A DNA stretch of 64,000 bases from Klebsiella pneumoniae (GCA_945878555.1 CAMDWI010000005.1:120683-184682); one strand, 5' to 3'; shown: positions 9,395 to 18,048, counted from the stretch's first letter. The notes: a model not told the origin generated them from the letters alone. Translations and numbers: made by a program.

Positions 9395-9958
9395 TTACTT
9401 CCCGGCTGCGATAATCTGCATAGTCCTTTCAAGTTTTACAACGGAATCCCCGAACGGGGTTCCGTCTTCGTTCGCGGCAACCATCGCTGTATTCAGGATG
9501 GCTGATCCACTGGTATCAGGCACATCCCATACGATAGTCAGAGTGACCGCACCGGACACTGCACGAAATGGCTGTGTATGGTTCAGGTAGGAAATACCGT
9601 CTTTCATCAGTGTGGTCAATTGATCAGACTGCAACTGGCCGACGTAGTGCAGCTCATCGTCGCCGGGCCGGATCACCGTCTGTATCCCGGCAACGACCAT
9701 GTCCGGATGCGTCACGGTGATGGTAAAGACCTGACGACTGCCTGCCCTGACACTGTCAGGCAGATTGTCCAGTGTCAGTTGCGGCGGGGTATCACCCAGC
9801 TGGCCTAAATGACAATTGGTACAATCCTGCTCCCCCGGCCCACCACTCAACCGGCCTGGCGCACCTATCGGAAAGGCCAGAATAACGCTGCAAAAGATGG
9901 TCGCAGACAAACCTGCGAATAACATCCATGCGAATCCGGGTTGTGTGTGTATATTCAT
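9395..9958 (-). CDS. Exported protein with CxxCH motif, choice-of-anchor V-like
   Basis: 187 residues with an N-terminal hydrophobic signal (about 10-30). Just after it comes GGPGEQDCTNCHLGQ, a CxxCH motif that is a possible c-type haem site, followed by a beta-rich domain (VRAGSRQVFTITVTHPD, GAVTLTIVWDVPD). This arrangement resembles the choice-of-anchor V domain proteins, in which a short CTxCH segment precedes a Reeler-like beta sandwich. Function is unknown. AGGAG lies 8 nt before the ATG. It is divergent from the copper operon, sharing a regulatory region with it. Confidence 0.75.
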   Translation of the reverse strand: MNIHTQPGFAWMLFAGLSATIFCSVILAFPIGAPGRLSGGPGEQDCTNCHLGQLGDTPPQLTLDNLPDSVRAGSRQVFTITVTHPDMVVAGIQTVIRPGDDELHYVGQLQSDQLTTLMKDGISYLNHTQPFRAVSGAVTLTIVWDVPDTSGSAILNTAMVAANEDGTPFGDSVVKLERTMQIIAAGK

Positions 9959-10067
9959 AAAATCACTCCTGTTGATCCTGTGCCTGTTACCGGAAGAATT
10001 TGTTATTTCCTCCCGGCCTGATATCGCGTTTGATTCTACAACCTGTGACCGTAAATAGATTATTTAT

Positions 10068-10081
10068 ATGATCTGAATCAA
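10068..10081. promoter_or_regulatory. Possible FNR-type binding site
   Basis: ATGAT-CTGA-ATCAA matches 9 of the 10 specified positions of the FNR consensus TTGAT-N4-ATCAA. It lies between the divergent CxxCH gene and the DUF2946/copper-receptor operon and could act on either. Based on a consensus match only. Confidence 0.35.
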
Positions 10082-10115
10082 ACAATTTTATTCGCATTCG
10101 GTAATAATAGGTTAT

Positions 10116-10135
10116 ATATTAGTATTTACTAATAT
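10116..10135. promoter_or_regulatory. Perfect 20-bp palindrome, candidate operator
   Basis: ATATTAGTA-TT-TACTAATAT has perfect 9-bp arms and sits about 40 bases before the first gene of the copper-type operon, in an AT-rich stretch that would hold the promoter. It is a good operator candidate; the protein that binds it is unknown. Confidence 0.5.
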
Positions 10136-10175
10136 TTAAATCGCGAATATATCGTCCAGGAAGGTGCGGGGATAA

Positions 10176-10616
10176 ATGATGAGGGTAAACGGCAGAAAGG
10201 CGTACCAGGGCAGAACCACCATCTGGCTGATAGCGGCCATGCTGGTGCTACGTTCTTTGATAGCGCCGGGGTACATGCTGGATATCCGCGGCGAGGGCAT
10301 CGGTGGATTGCATATTACCCTCTGCGATGGCCTGAATGGTGCACTGCAATCTGACGGTGACCATAATGCCCATGCCGGCCACGGAACCGGCCAGCCGGAT
10401 CCGGGCGAATCGACATCTGAACACGACACGGGTCTGACCAGTTGCGGCCTGTGGGCAACCAGCTCTACCTTTAACCAGACCGCATCGCTGCTTCATGAAA
10501 ATCTGTTCCGGTTCGACCCGGATGAATTCAGTCACACCTTGTATCTATTGGTCAGCAGCCAGACCATCTATCGGCAACATCAACCGCGAGCACCGCCTGT
10601 CTCCTCCATCGTCTGA
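10176..10616 (+). CDS. DUF2946 family exported protein
   Basis: 146 residues. An N-terminal hydrophobic segment (WLIAAMLVLRSLIAPGYML) is followed by LHITLCDG, a His/Asp-rich linker (DGDHNAHAGHGTG), a CGLWATSS segment, and a C-terminal RAPPVSSIV ending. The LR-x-L-x-A-P-G-Y-M opening and the R-x-P-P end are typical of DUF2946 proteins, which often sit beside copper transport genes. The His-rich linker could bind metal ions. It is first in the putative copper operon, 84 nt before the TonB receptor. Two adjacent ATGs exist; the upstream one is used. Confidence 0.75.
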   Translation: MMRVNGRKAYQGRTTIWLIAAMLVLRSLIAPGYMLDIRGEGIGGLHITLCDGLNGALQSDGDHNAHAGHGTGQPDPGESTSEHDTGLTSCGLWATSSTFNQTASLLHENLFRFDPDEFSHTLYLLVSSQTIYRQHQPRAPPVSSIV

Positions 10617-10700
10617 TTTCTGAAATACGACGTCCGGGTCGGAAGTGCGCATACCACGCATCGATCAGGACACTGGAAACACGATATAGGGAGTACACAA

Positions 10701-12776
10701 ATGAAAAATTCTATCAGTTCATTGGCCGGCATATTGAAATCGGCCAGCATCATCGGTATAGGCAGTATCAGCAGCATCATGAATGTACAGGCAGAATACG
10801 AGCCTCTGGAGGAAATTGTCGTCACCGCTGTCAGGATGGAACAGGCATTAACGCTGTTGACCGACCCGAAGGCGCCCCGGCAACCGTTGCCTGCGCATGA
10901 CGGTGCGGATTATCTGAAGACCATCCCCGGGTTCTCGGTCATCCGCAAGGGTGGCGCTGATGGTGACCCGGTTTTCCGCGGCATGGCCGGATCACGGTTG
11001 TCACTGCTGGTCGACGGCGAGATGATCCTTGGCGGTTGCAGCAACCGCATGGACCCGCCCACCGCCTATGTGTTTCCGGAGACATTTGACAGCATCAAGG
11101 TGATCAAGGGGCCGCAGACCGTACAGTACGGTCCGGGTAATTCTGCCGGTGTGGTGCTGTTCGAACGCGAGCGGGACCGGCGCGAACAGACTGGCTGGAA
11201 GGCCAACGGCAGTGCACTGACCGGCAGTTTCGGACGTGCCGATGTGGTGGCCGATCTCAGCGCGGGAACAGAACAGGCTTATATCCGCGGCGCCGGTACC
11301 TATGCACGCCAGGGCAACTACAGCGACGGTAACGGTACCGAGATCCATTCGAAATACGAACGCTGGAGCACGCAGTTTGCGGGTGGCTGGACCCCGGATG
11401 ATGATACAACGATCGAACTGTCCAGTGCGTTCAGTGACGGTGAGGCGGCCTATGCGGATCGTGATATCGACGGCTCGAAATTTGCGCGGACAAACGTCGG
11501 TCTGAAATTCATCAAGGAAAATATCAGTCCGTCGTTCCAGAAGCTTGAAAGCCAGGTGTATTACAACTACGTCGACCATGTGATGGACAACTACAGCCTG
11601 CGTGAACCGACAGGTATGCTGGCGACCCGCCGGGCAATGAACCCGGACCGCAAGACGACCGGTTACCGTGTAACCGCGACGCTGGTCCCCTCTGAGTCCA
11701 TCGACATGGTTTTCGGCACAGACGGCATGGAAAACGAGCATGCCAACCGGATGTCCATGAACCAGGACATGATGCCCTATGAAGAGATGGCGCGGACGGA
11801 CGATGCCCGCTTCAGGCAACTTGGCCTGTTTGGCGAGATGACCTACTCGTTCACTGAGCAACAGCGTGTGATCGGTGGCCTCCGGCTGGACAGCTGGCAT
11901 GGACGCGACCAGCGCGATAATGTCCAGTTGACCATGATGATGACGATGCCCAATCCGACCGCTGATGAGACACGCAAGGAAACGCTGCAGAGCGGGTTCA
12001 TCCGTTATGAACAGGACCTGTCGGTGATTGCGGGTACATTTTATATTGGTGTGGGCCATAACGAGCGCTTCCCGGACTACTGGGAATTGATCAGCAAGGA
12101 GACGGCGGATTCGGTCAGCGCATTTAATGTCGACCCGGAAAAACCGACACAGCTGGACACCGGCCTCGTATTCAGGACTGACCATTTTAATGGTGGTGTA
12201 TCGTTCTTCTATAACGAGATCGACGACTTTATCCTGATTCAGTCCGGTGTGACCAAACCGGCCGGCATGATGGGGACACGCAGTGCCACCATCGCCCGCA
12301 ATATCCAGGCGCATACCTGGGGGATGGAGGCCGATGCAAGTTATGCGCTAAGCCCGAACTGGTCGGTCAGTGCGACGCTGGCCAGTGTGCGTGGCACCAA
12401 TGAAACCGACGACACCCCGCTGGCGCAGATACCGCCTCTGGAATTGCGGTTCGGTACCAGCTATACGCAGGAGACCTGGTCAGTTGGTGCGCTGTGGCGG
12501 GTAGTTGATGACCAGAACCGGTTTGATCTGAACAAGGGCAATATCGTCGGCCAGGACATCGGCCCGACCGAAGGCTTCAATGTGTTCTCCATCAACGCGG
12601 GCTGGAAGCCGGTACCTGCACTGCTGGTCAGCGCCGGGGTCGATAACCTGCTGGATCAGGACTATGCCGAGCATATCAGCCGGGCCGGGGCGTCACTGCC
12701 CGGGTTCGACCAGACCACACGGGTAAATGAACCGGGCCGGACTTACTGGCTGAAGGCACAACTGGCGTTTGATTAA
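10701..12776 (+). CDS. TonB-dependent copper receptor, OprC-like
   Basis: 691 residues, outer-membrane beta barrel. The signal peptide ends near NVQA. A TonB box EEIVVTA follows, then a plug (ADYLKTIPGFSVIRKGG, FRGMAGSRLSLLVDG, VIKGPQTVQYGPGNSAG). The barrel ends YWLKAQLAFD with the terminal aromatic pattern. The plug segment GGCSNRMDPPTAYVFPETFD and the Met-rich loops (MSMNQDMMPYEEM, MMMTMPN) match the TonB-dependent copper receptor (OprC/NosA) group. It probably binds and imports copper. It lies downstream of DUF2946, which is a common pairing. Confidence 0.9.
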   Translation: MKNSISSLAGILKSASIIGIGSISSIMNVQAEYEPLEEIVVTAVRMEQALTLLTDPKAPRQPLPAHDGADYLKTIPGFSVIRKGGADGDPVFRGMAGSRLSLLVDGEMILGGCSNRMDPPTAYVFPETFDSIKVIKGPQTVQYGPGNSAGVVLFERERDRREQTGWKANGSALTGSFGRADVVADLSAGTEQAYIRGAGTYARQGNYSDGNGTEIHSKYERWSTQFAGGWTPDDDTTIELSSAFSDGEAAYADRDIDGSKFARTNVGLKFIKENISPSFQKLESQVYYNYVDHVMDNYSLREPTGMLATRRAMNPDRKTTGYRVTATLVPSESIDMVFGTDGMENEHANRMSMNQDMMPYEEMARTDDARFRQLGLFGEMTYSFTEQQRVIGGLRLDSWHGRDQRDNVQLTMMMTMPNPTADETRKETLQSGFIRYEQDLSVIAGTFYIGVGHNERFPDYWELISKETADSVSAFNVDPEKPTQLDTGLVFRTDHFNGGVSFFYNEIDDFILIQSGVTKPAGMMGTRSATIARNIQAHTWGMEADASYALSPNWSVSATLASVRGTNETDDTPLAQIPPLELRFGTSYTQETWSVGALWRVVDDQNRFDLNKGNIVGQDIGPTEGFNVFSINAGWKPVPALLVSAGVDNLLDQDYAEHISRAGASLPGFDQTTRVNEPGRTYWLKAQLAFD

Positions 12777-12788
12777 TAACCGCTACAA

Positions 12789-12825
12789 CAGGGGTGGAGT
12801 GATACAGGCTGATCCTCCGCCCCTG
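12789..12825 (+). other. Imperfect hairpin between copper receptor and next gene
   Basis: CAGGGG-x-GGAG pairs with CTCC-x-CCCCTG across a 14-base loop. It may attenuate or protect the transcript between the receptor and the small exported protein. There is no T run. Confidence 0.3.
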
Positions 12826-12857
12826 CCATGCAAATAACTGCCTGTTGGAGAAAGTGT

Positions 12858-13376
12858 ATGTCGATACGAAACAGAATACTGGTGGTGCTCATGCTGTTCA
12901 TGGGCTTGCAGGTTCAGGCGGCAGAAAAGGCCAGCGAGGCCCGGCTGGATGAAGTGGCAGAACGTGGCACCCAGGTAATGCCATTTGATCTGGAACAAAC
13001 CACCCATGTCTTTACCAAAAATGATAATGGCGGTTTACAACAGGTCGTCGTCAAGGACAACAGCAATGTGGAACAGATCCGCCTGATACGGGAACACCTG
13101 GTCGATATCGCTGGTAAATTTGCACAGGGTGATTATGGTGATCCGGCAAGTATACACGGCGAGGACATGCCCGGTCTGGCCGCATTGAGACAGGCGAAAC
13201 CGGAAACAATTGATATTGTATACACGGAACTGGAAAACGGTGGCCAGATTGTTTATTCGACAAAGGACCCACAACTGGTGCAGGCCATACATCAATGGTT
13301 TGAGGCCCAGCTAAGTGACCATTCCCGTCATGCGGTTGATCACTCGATGCATCATCAAAATCATTCAAACCCGTAA
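12858..13376 (+). CDS. Small exported protein with His-rich tail, unknown function
   Basis: 172 residues from the ATG at 12858, chosen because GGAG lies 7 nt before it and a signal peptide (MSIRNRILVVLMLFMGLQVQA) then starts the protein. The mature region FDLEQTTHVFTKNDNGGLQQ, then DDIVYTELENGG-like sequence, and a tail DHSRHAVDHSMHHQNH rich in His and Met. Similar small proteins are often mislabelled aspartate carbamoyltransferase in databases; nothing here looks like that enzyme. The tail and neighbours suggest metal binding in the periplasm. It is third in the copper-type operon. Confidence 0.75.
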   Translation: MSIRNRILVVLMLFMGLQVQAAEKASEARLDEVAERGTQVMPFDLEQTTHVFTKNDNGGLQQVVVKDNSNVEQIRLIREHLVDIAGKFAQGDYGDPASIHGEDMPGLAALRQAKPETIDIVYTELENGGQIVYSTKDPQLVQAIHQWFEAQLSDHSRHAVDHSMHHQNHSNP

Positions 13377-13388
13377 AGTGAGGACACT

Positions 13389-14078
13389 ATGAACAAACTG
13401 AAAACTATCCTGACCTGTCTGTTGACGGTAGCGCCGTTACAGGGTTTTGCCCAGGAACATAATCATGGGGCCATGAATGAACATAATCACGGTCAGGCCA
13501 ATGCGAACATGAACCAGAATTCATTTGAGGATCTGGTTGCCCGCTTTGAAAACAAGGAGCGCGACAACTGGCAAAAACCCGCCGAAGTGCTTGCCTTGAT
13601 TGGTGATGTGCAGGGCAAGACAGTGATGGATATCGGCAGCGGCACCGGTTACTTCAGCTTTCGCCTGCTCGAGGCCGGGGCCAGGGTGATCTGTGCTGAC
13701 GTGGATGAGCGCTTCCTCGGTTATATCGGTGAGCGTATGAAGCGTGACCAGGTCTCCGGCGAGCGGATGGAACTACGCAAGGTGCCTTATGATTCCTCGC
13801 TGCTGAAACGGTCCGAGGCCGATGTGGTGTTGATTGTGGATACCTATCATCATATTGAAAACCGCCTCGACTATTTCACCGAAGTACGGCAGGGGCTGAA
13901 GCCGGGAGGCAAGCTGGTCTTGATTGACTTCAAGAAGATCGATCTGCCTGAAGGCCCGCCAGTCTCAATGAAACTGTCGGAAGACGAGGTGGTGGCCGAA
14001 CTGGTGCGTGCCGGTTATACCAACTTCAGCATAGACCGCGAGATGTTACCGTACCAGTACATCATCCAGGCCTATTAA
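13389..14078 (+). CDS. Exported class I SAM-dependent methyltransferase with His/Met-rich leader
   Basis: 229 residues. Residues 1-22 form a signal peptide ending GFAQ. Next is a His/Met/Asn-rich segment (EHNHGAMNEHNHGQANANM, about 23-42). From about 60 the fold is a class I methyltransferase: VMDIGSGTGYFSF is motif I, ICADVDERF carries the acidic ribose-binding residue, and VLIVDTYHHIEN and LKPGGKLVLIDFKK are later motifs. Export of a SAM enzyme is odd because SAM is not known as a periplasmic metabolite. It follows the His-tailed gene by 12 nt with GAGG before the ATG, so it belongs to the same operon. Substrate unknown. Confidence 0.8.
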   Translation: MNKLKTILTCLLTVAPLQGFAQEHNHGAMNEHNHGQANANMNQNSFEDLVARFENKERDNWQKPAEVLALIGDVQGKTVMDIGSGTGYFSFRLLEAGARVICADVDERFLGYIGERMKRDQVSGERMELRKVPYDSSLLKRSEADVVLIVDTYHHIENRLDYFTEVRQGLKPGGKLVLIDFKKIDLPEGPPVSMKLSEDEVVAELVRAGYTNFSIDREMLPYQYIIQAY

Positions 14079-14084
14079 GTTCGC

Positions 14085-14122
14085 TGGCGGGGTCGGGGTG
14101 TGTTTTCACACCCCGACCGCCA
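14085..14122 (+). terminator. Strong hairpin at end of copper-type operon
   Basis: GTCGGGGTGTG-TTTT-CACACCCCGAC, 11 bp perfect, extended by TGGCGG/CCGCCA with one bulged base. It starts 6 bases after the methyltransferase stop. No T tract follows, so termination would be by a factor-dependent route or the hairpin protects the 3' end. Confidence 0.6.
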
Positions 14123-14238
14123 ATCCCGATGTCAAGCGTTCCGTGATACGTCACTGACCCGCACATCTCACTGATTTTTCAGGTGGTATTAATGCCACTT
14201 GCGTACCCTTTGCGTGCTCCCCTAGTATCACTCGTCCC

Positions 14239-15561
14239 ATGTCGGACAAATCCAAAAATCAGCCCTGGCCCCGCTTCATCGCATTGATGGACATGAACGC
14301 GTTTTTTGCGTCGATCGAACAGCTCGATAATCCGGAGCTACGCGGCAAACCGATCGGCGTGACCAACGGCAAGACCGGTACCTGCATCATCACATGTTCC
14401 TACGAGGCCCGGGCGCACGGTGTCCACACGGTCATGCGGGTGAAGGACGCACGGAAACTGTGTCCGGAATTTATCCAGGTCCCCGCACGACCGGAGCGTT
14501 ATGCCGAGGTCTCCACCCGTATCATGGATGCGTTGCAGGCAATCACACCGGATGTGGAGGTATTCTCGGTCGATGAGGCCTTTCTCGATGTGACCCGATG
14601 CCAGCACTACTGGAACCGCCCGGCAGAAACGATAGGCCGGATGATCAAGGACGTCGTTCAGGATGTGTCCGGCCTGAAATGTTCGGTCGGCCTCAGCGGT
14701 GACAAGACCACGGCCAAATACGCCGCCAAGCTGAACAAGCCGGACGGTCTGACCATCATCCCGCCGTGGGAATCACGCGAACGGCTCCGGAATCTGCCGA
14801 TGATGGAACTGTGTGGTATCAATAAAGGCATCGCCGGGTTTCTGGCGCAACGCGGTGCATTTACCTGTGGCGATGTGGCGAAGCTGCCGGTCAGCGTGCT
14901 GGGCAACCGTTTCGGCAGTCCCGGTCGCCGGATCTGGAAGATGTGTCAGGGTGAAGACCCCTCCCCGGTCGAGACGGTGGTGCAGGCCCCGAAGAGCGTC
15001 GGCCACGGCAAGGTCGTGCCACCGAACACCAAAGACCGCGACGTGATCTTCATGTACCTGATCCACATGGCGGAAAAGGTATCGTTCCGCCTGCGCCAAC
15101 ACGCACTGGTCGCACAAAAATACCTGGTCGGCCTGCGCACGCAGGACGGCTGGGTCGGCAACAACAAACTGAAGACGCGGTTCCCGACCAGCGACAGCCG
15201 ACCACTGGTCGAGCTGTGCAAACAGATCGTCTACCAGCACTGGCAGGGTGAAGGTGTGTTCCAGGTGCAGGTGACCGCGCTCGACCCGCGCCCGGAAAAG
15301 GGACAGATCGACCTGTTCACCGAAGAGTCGCGCTTTCATCAGCTGAACCATGTGATGGACAATATCAACAAACGTTACGGCGAATTCACGCTGGCACCGG
15401 CCAGCCTGCTGAACCGCTCCGACATGCCGAATGTGATCGCCCCGGCCTGGAAGCCCTACGGCCACCGCCAGACCATCATGCCGACGGTCGAGCAGAAAAA
15501 ACAGGACGCGCAAAAGGCCGTGCCGGAAAACCGGGACAACCCTCCCTGGTCTGAACTATGA
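14239..15561 (+). CDS. Y-family DNA polymerase (DinB/UmuC type)
   Basis: 440 residues; translesion polymerase. Catalytic acids are visible: Asp18 in ALMDMNAFFAS and Asp112-Glu113 in FSVDEAFLD. GKTGTCIITCSYEARAHGV and KCSVGLSGDKTTAKYAAKLNKPDG are the usual palm/finger motifs. The little-finger domain lies at about 250-370 and the tail has no clear beta-clamp motif that I can name with confidence. It resembles DinB (pol IV) more than UmuC, and no umuD is adjacent. I found no LexA box (CTG-N10-CAG) before it. Confidence 0.9.
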   Translation: MSDKSKNQPWPRFIALMDMNAFFASIEQLDNPELRGKPIGVTNGKTGTCIITCSYEARAHGVHTVMRVKDARKLCPEFIQVPARPERYAEVSTRIMDALQAITPDVEVFSVDEAFLDVTRCQHYWNRPAETIGRMIKDVVQDVSGLKCSVGLSGDKTTAKYAAKLNKPDGLTIIPPWESRERLRNLPMMELCGINKGIAGFLAQRGAFTCGDVAKLPVSVLGNRFGSPGRRIWKMCQGEDPSPVETVVQAPKSVGHGKVVPPNTKDRDVIFMYLIHMAEKVSFRLRQHALVAQKYLVGLRTQDGWVGNNKLKTRFPTSDSRPLVELCKQIVYQHWQGEGVFQVQVTALDPRPEKGQIDLFTEESRFHQLNHVMDNINKRYGEFTLAPASLLNRSDMPNVIAPAWKPYGHRQTIMPTVEQKKQDAQKAVPENRDNPPWSEL

Positions 15562-15597
15562 TTATCGGTTCCTGATACTGACCGGCAAGGACATCAC

Positions 15598-16251
15598 ATG
15601 AGCACACTGGTAATTGGCAACAAGAACTATTCGTCATGGTCGCTGCGACCGTGGATCCTGTTAAAGGAAAAGGGCATCGCGTTTGAGGAACAGCGCATAC
15701 CGCTGCATACCGAGACCACCCGCAACACGGTGTTACAGCTCTCGCCGGCGGGCAAGGTGCCGATCTATATTGATAACGGCCTGACCGTCTGGGACTCACT
15801 CGCGATCTGCGAATACCTCAACGACAAATACCCTGACAAACACTGCTGGCCGACAGACATACAGGACCGCGCACGGGCCCGCGCGGTCAGCAACGAGATG
15901 CACTCCGGTTTCCCGACCATACGCACCACCTTATTCATGAGCTGCCGTACCCGTATCGTCTATACCAACATCAGCCCGAAACTGGAGGAAGAGCTCGAAC
16001 GCGTGCGCCAGATCTGGCGTGACTGCCGCAGCCGTACCCCGGATGGCCCGTTCCTGTTCGGCCGGTTTACCATCGCCGATGCGATGTATGCGCCGATGGT
16101 CTGTCGTTTTCTCGCCTACGGGATCAAGGTCGGTGCAGCCGAGCAGGCCTACATGGACGCGATACTGGCATTGCCCTCATTAAAACAATGGATGCAGGAC
16201 GGTGCGGCGGAGACAGAAGTGCTGACCAAATATGAGGTGGTGCTGCCCTGA
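15598..16251 (+). CDS. Glutathione S-transferase family protein
   Basis: 217 residues. The N-terminal thioredoxin-fold domain has NKNYSSWSLRPWILLKEKGI, where a Ser in the SSWSLR stretch is the likely glutathione-activating residue, and AGKVPIYID with the cis-Pro, then WDSLAICEYL. The C-terminal helical domain contains FTIADAMYAPM, the usual N-capping Asp motif. Substrate cannot be told from sequence. AAGGA precedes the ATG. Its TGA overlaps the likely start of the next gene. Confidence 0.9.
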   Translation: MSTLVIGNKNYSSWSLRPWILLKEKGIAFEEQRIPLHTETTRNTVLQLSPAGKVPIYIDNGLTVWDSLAICEYLNDKYPDKHCWPTDIQDRARARAVSNEMHSGFPTIRTTLFMSCRTRIVYTNISPKLEEELERVRQIWRDCRSRTPDGPFLFGRFTIADAMYAPMVCRFLAYGIKVGAAEQAYMDAILALPSLKQWMQDGAAETEVLTKYEVVLP

Positions 16252-17504
16252 GCCGGTTTGTCTTCTCAACGCTGGGGTCGCTCGGTGATCTGCACCCGTA
16301 TGTTGCCGTCGCGCAGGCATTGATAGAGCGCGGCCACCAGGCCGTCATCCTCACCCCGGAGGACCATCGCAGCATCGTCGAGGCGGCGGGGATTGAATAT
16401 GTGCCGATACCGCCGTCACTGGACGACCTCGGCGACCGTGACCTGTTGTTGCAACGGCTGTTTGATGTGCGGCGTGGTCCGGAATACATCATGCGTCTGC
16501 TGGTCATGCCGTATCTGCATGCCGTGTATGATCAACAGCTGCTGGCCGCCGACGGGGCCGACCTCTTGATCTCACACCCGCTGACAATGACGCTGCCGCT
16601 GGTGGCGGAGCGCCGGCAGCTACCGTGGGTCTCCACCGTGCTGTCGCCGATGAGTTTCATGTCCTGTTACGATCCACCGATCATCCCCTCCGCCGCCTGG
16701 GTAAAACAATTACGCCGGCTCGGGCTGACACCGTACAGCCTGCTGTTCAGCCTGATGAGGCTGGGCACCAGACACTGGGAGCGACCACTGCACAGGTTCC
16801 GGCGCGAGCTCGGTTTTGCCCCGGCCCGCCAGAGTGCGCTGTTCGAGGGCCAGTTCTCGCCCTTGCTGAATCTCGCGCTGTTTGATCCGCATCTGGCACC
16901 GGTACAACCCGACTGGCCTGCAAACACGCGTGTCTGTGGCAGTCCGATGTTTGATGGTCAGGCACAGGACCCCGGGGTCATTGATAATCTCAACAGGTTT
17001 CTTGAGGCAGGTGAGCCGCCGATTGTATTTGCACTCGGTTCATCCGCCGTCTGGGTCGCGGGTGACTTCTGGAATCAGGCCGCCGCGGCCGCAGTGAGAC
17101 TGGGACGGCGCGCGATCCTGCTGACAGGTCCGATCACACCCACTGGACTACCGGACAACGTCAGGGCATATTCGTATCTGCCCTACTCGCGCGTATTCCC
17201 GCAGGCTTCCGCCGTCGTCCATCAGGCCGGCATCGGCACACTTGCCCAGGCCTTGCGTGCAGGTCGTCCCCAGTTAATCGTCCCCGTTGCGTTTGATCAG
17301 CCAGACAATGCACACCGGGCACAGTCGCTCGGCATCGCACGCACGCTACCGTTCAAAAAAGTGAATGCGGACAGACTGGCCACAGAACTGGATCAGTTAT
17401 TACGCCAACCAGCCTATGCCACCGCCGCCAGCAACCTCGCCCGCGAACTCGCAAGCACCAACGGCGCCGCACGAGCGGCGGAGGAACTGATTCGCTGTGT
17501 TTAA
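16248..17504 (+). CDS. UDP-glycosyltransferase (MGT/UGT-like) with probable CTG start
   Basis: The family begins with a G-S-x-G-D-x-x-P motif, and SRFVFSTLGSLGDLHPYVAV is read in frame upstream of the first conventional start (TTG at 16320), so that TTG would cut off the core of the fold. The frame is open only back to a TGA at 16233. The best start is CTG at 16248, with GAGGTGG 6 nt ahead, overlapping the GST stop as CTGA. The C-terminal half has the sugar-nucleotide binding region: FALGSSAVW, VRAYSYLPYSRVFPQASAVVHQAGIGTLAQALRAGRPQLIVP and FDQPDNAHRAQSLG. It probably glycosylates a lipid or small hydrophobic molecule. 418 residues. Confidence 0.8.
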   Translation: MSRFVFSTLGSLGDLHPYVAVAQALIERGHQAVILTPEDHRSIVEAAGIEYVPIPPSLDDLGDRDLLLQRLFDVRRGPEYIMRLLVMPYLHAVYDQQLLAADGADLLISHPLTMTLPLVAERRQLPWVSTVLSPMSFMSCYDPPIIPSAAWVKQLRRLGLTPYSLLFSLMRLGTRHWERPLHRFRRELGFAPARQSALFEGQFSPLLNLALFDPHLAPVQPDWPANTRVCGSPMFDGQAQDPGVIDNLNRFLEAGEPPIVFALGSSAVWVAGDFWNQAAAAAVRLGRRAILLTGPITPTGLPDNVRAYSYLPYSRVFPQASAVVHQAGIGTLAQALRAGRPQLIVPVAFDQPDNAHRAQSLGIARTLPFKKVNADRLATELDQLLRQPAYATAASNLARELASTNGAARAAEELIRCV

Positions 17505-17521
17505 CAGCGGAACAGACGTAG

Positions 17522-17941
17522 ATGACTGGTATTCCAATAGCAAAAGATCTGCTCAGCGCATACGAGCGAACCCGCTATATCGTCTATTGCGACACGCCCT
17601 TCACATTGCGTATCGGCATACATTCACCTGAACTGAAAAAACTCCATGATACGCGCCACAGCGAGTGCTCTGCCTTCATCAGCGCATGCAATCCCGGTAG
17701 TGTGGAGATGACAGATGAGCAGAATGAAAAAAGGCAGCGTGCGTTAAAAAAGGAACTGGATTCGCTTGGCTATCCCTATTATGAAGGCCTCGGCCAGCCT
17801 GAGGACGCAAGGTGGCAGGGAGAGGCCAGTTTTCTGGTGTTGAATATCCCGGAACCGGTAGCGGTGAGATTACGCGAAGACTACGGGCAATTGGCGATAG
17901 TGTATTGTGGGGGGGATGCGGTGCCACGTCTGAAGTTTTAA
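17522..17941 (+). CDS. DUF3293 protein
   Basis: 139 residues, cytoplasmic. CSAFISACNPGS, then NEKRQRALKKELDSLGYPYYEGLGQ and WQGEASFLVLNI match the DUF3293 pattern (A-F-I-x-A-x-N-P, then a helix and a W-x-x-E strand). Function unknown. It follows the glycosyltransferase by 17 nt. Confidence 0.8.
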   Translation: MTGIPIAKDLLSAYERTRYIVYCDTPFTLRIGIHSPELKKLHDTRHSECSAFISACNPGSVEMTDEQNEKRQRALKKELDSLGYPYYEGLGQPEDARWQGEASFLVLNIPEPVAVRLREDYGQLAIVYCGGDAVPRLKF

Positions 17942-18048
17942 TACCGCTGCCAGACCTGAATCATCAAAAAAAACAGGTCGATTGAATCGCGTGGTCTGTC
18001 CCCGTATTTTCCGTAACCAGTTACTACGGTATGCCTGCGGCATGAATT

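Noticed and set aside
11001..12314. 437-codon open frame on the minus strand
   Set aside because: Antisense to the TonB copper receptor, no family match, no ribosome-binding site; caused by codon bias of the true gene.
12858..13376. Aspartate carbamoyltransferase
   Set aside because: Relatives are often labelled so, but the protein is small, exported and lacks the enzyme's motifs.
14169..14184. LexA box before the Y-family polymerase
   Set aside because: CTGATTTTTCAG has six bases between the CTG and CAG triplets, not the ten of a LexA site.
14773..15513. 246-codon minus-strand frame
   Set aside because: Antisense to the Y-family polymerase with no family resemblance.
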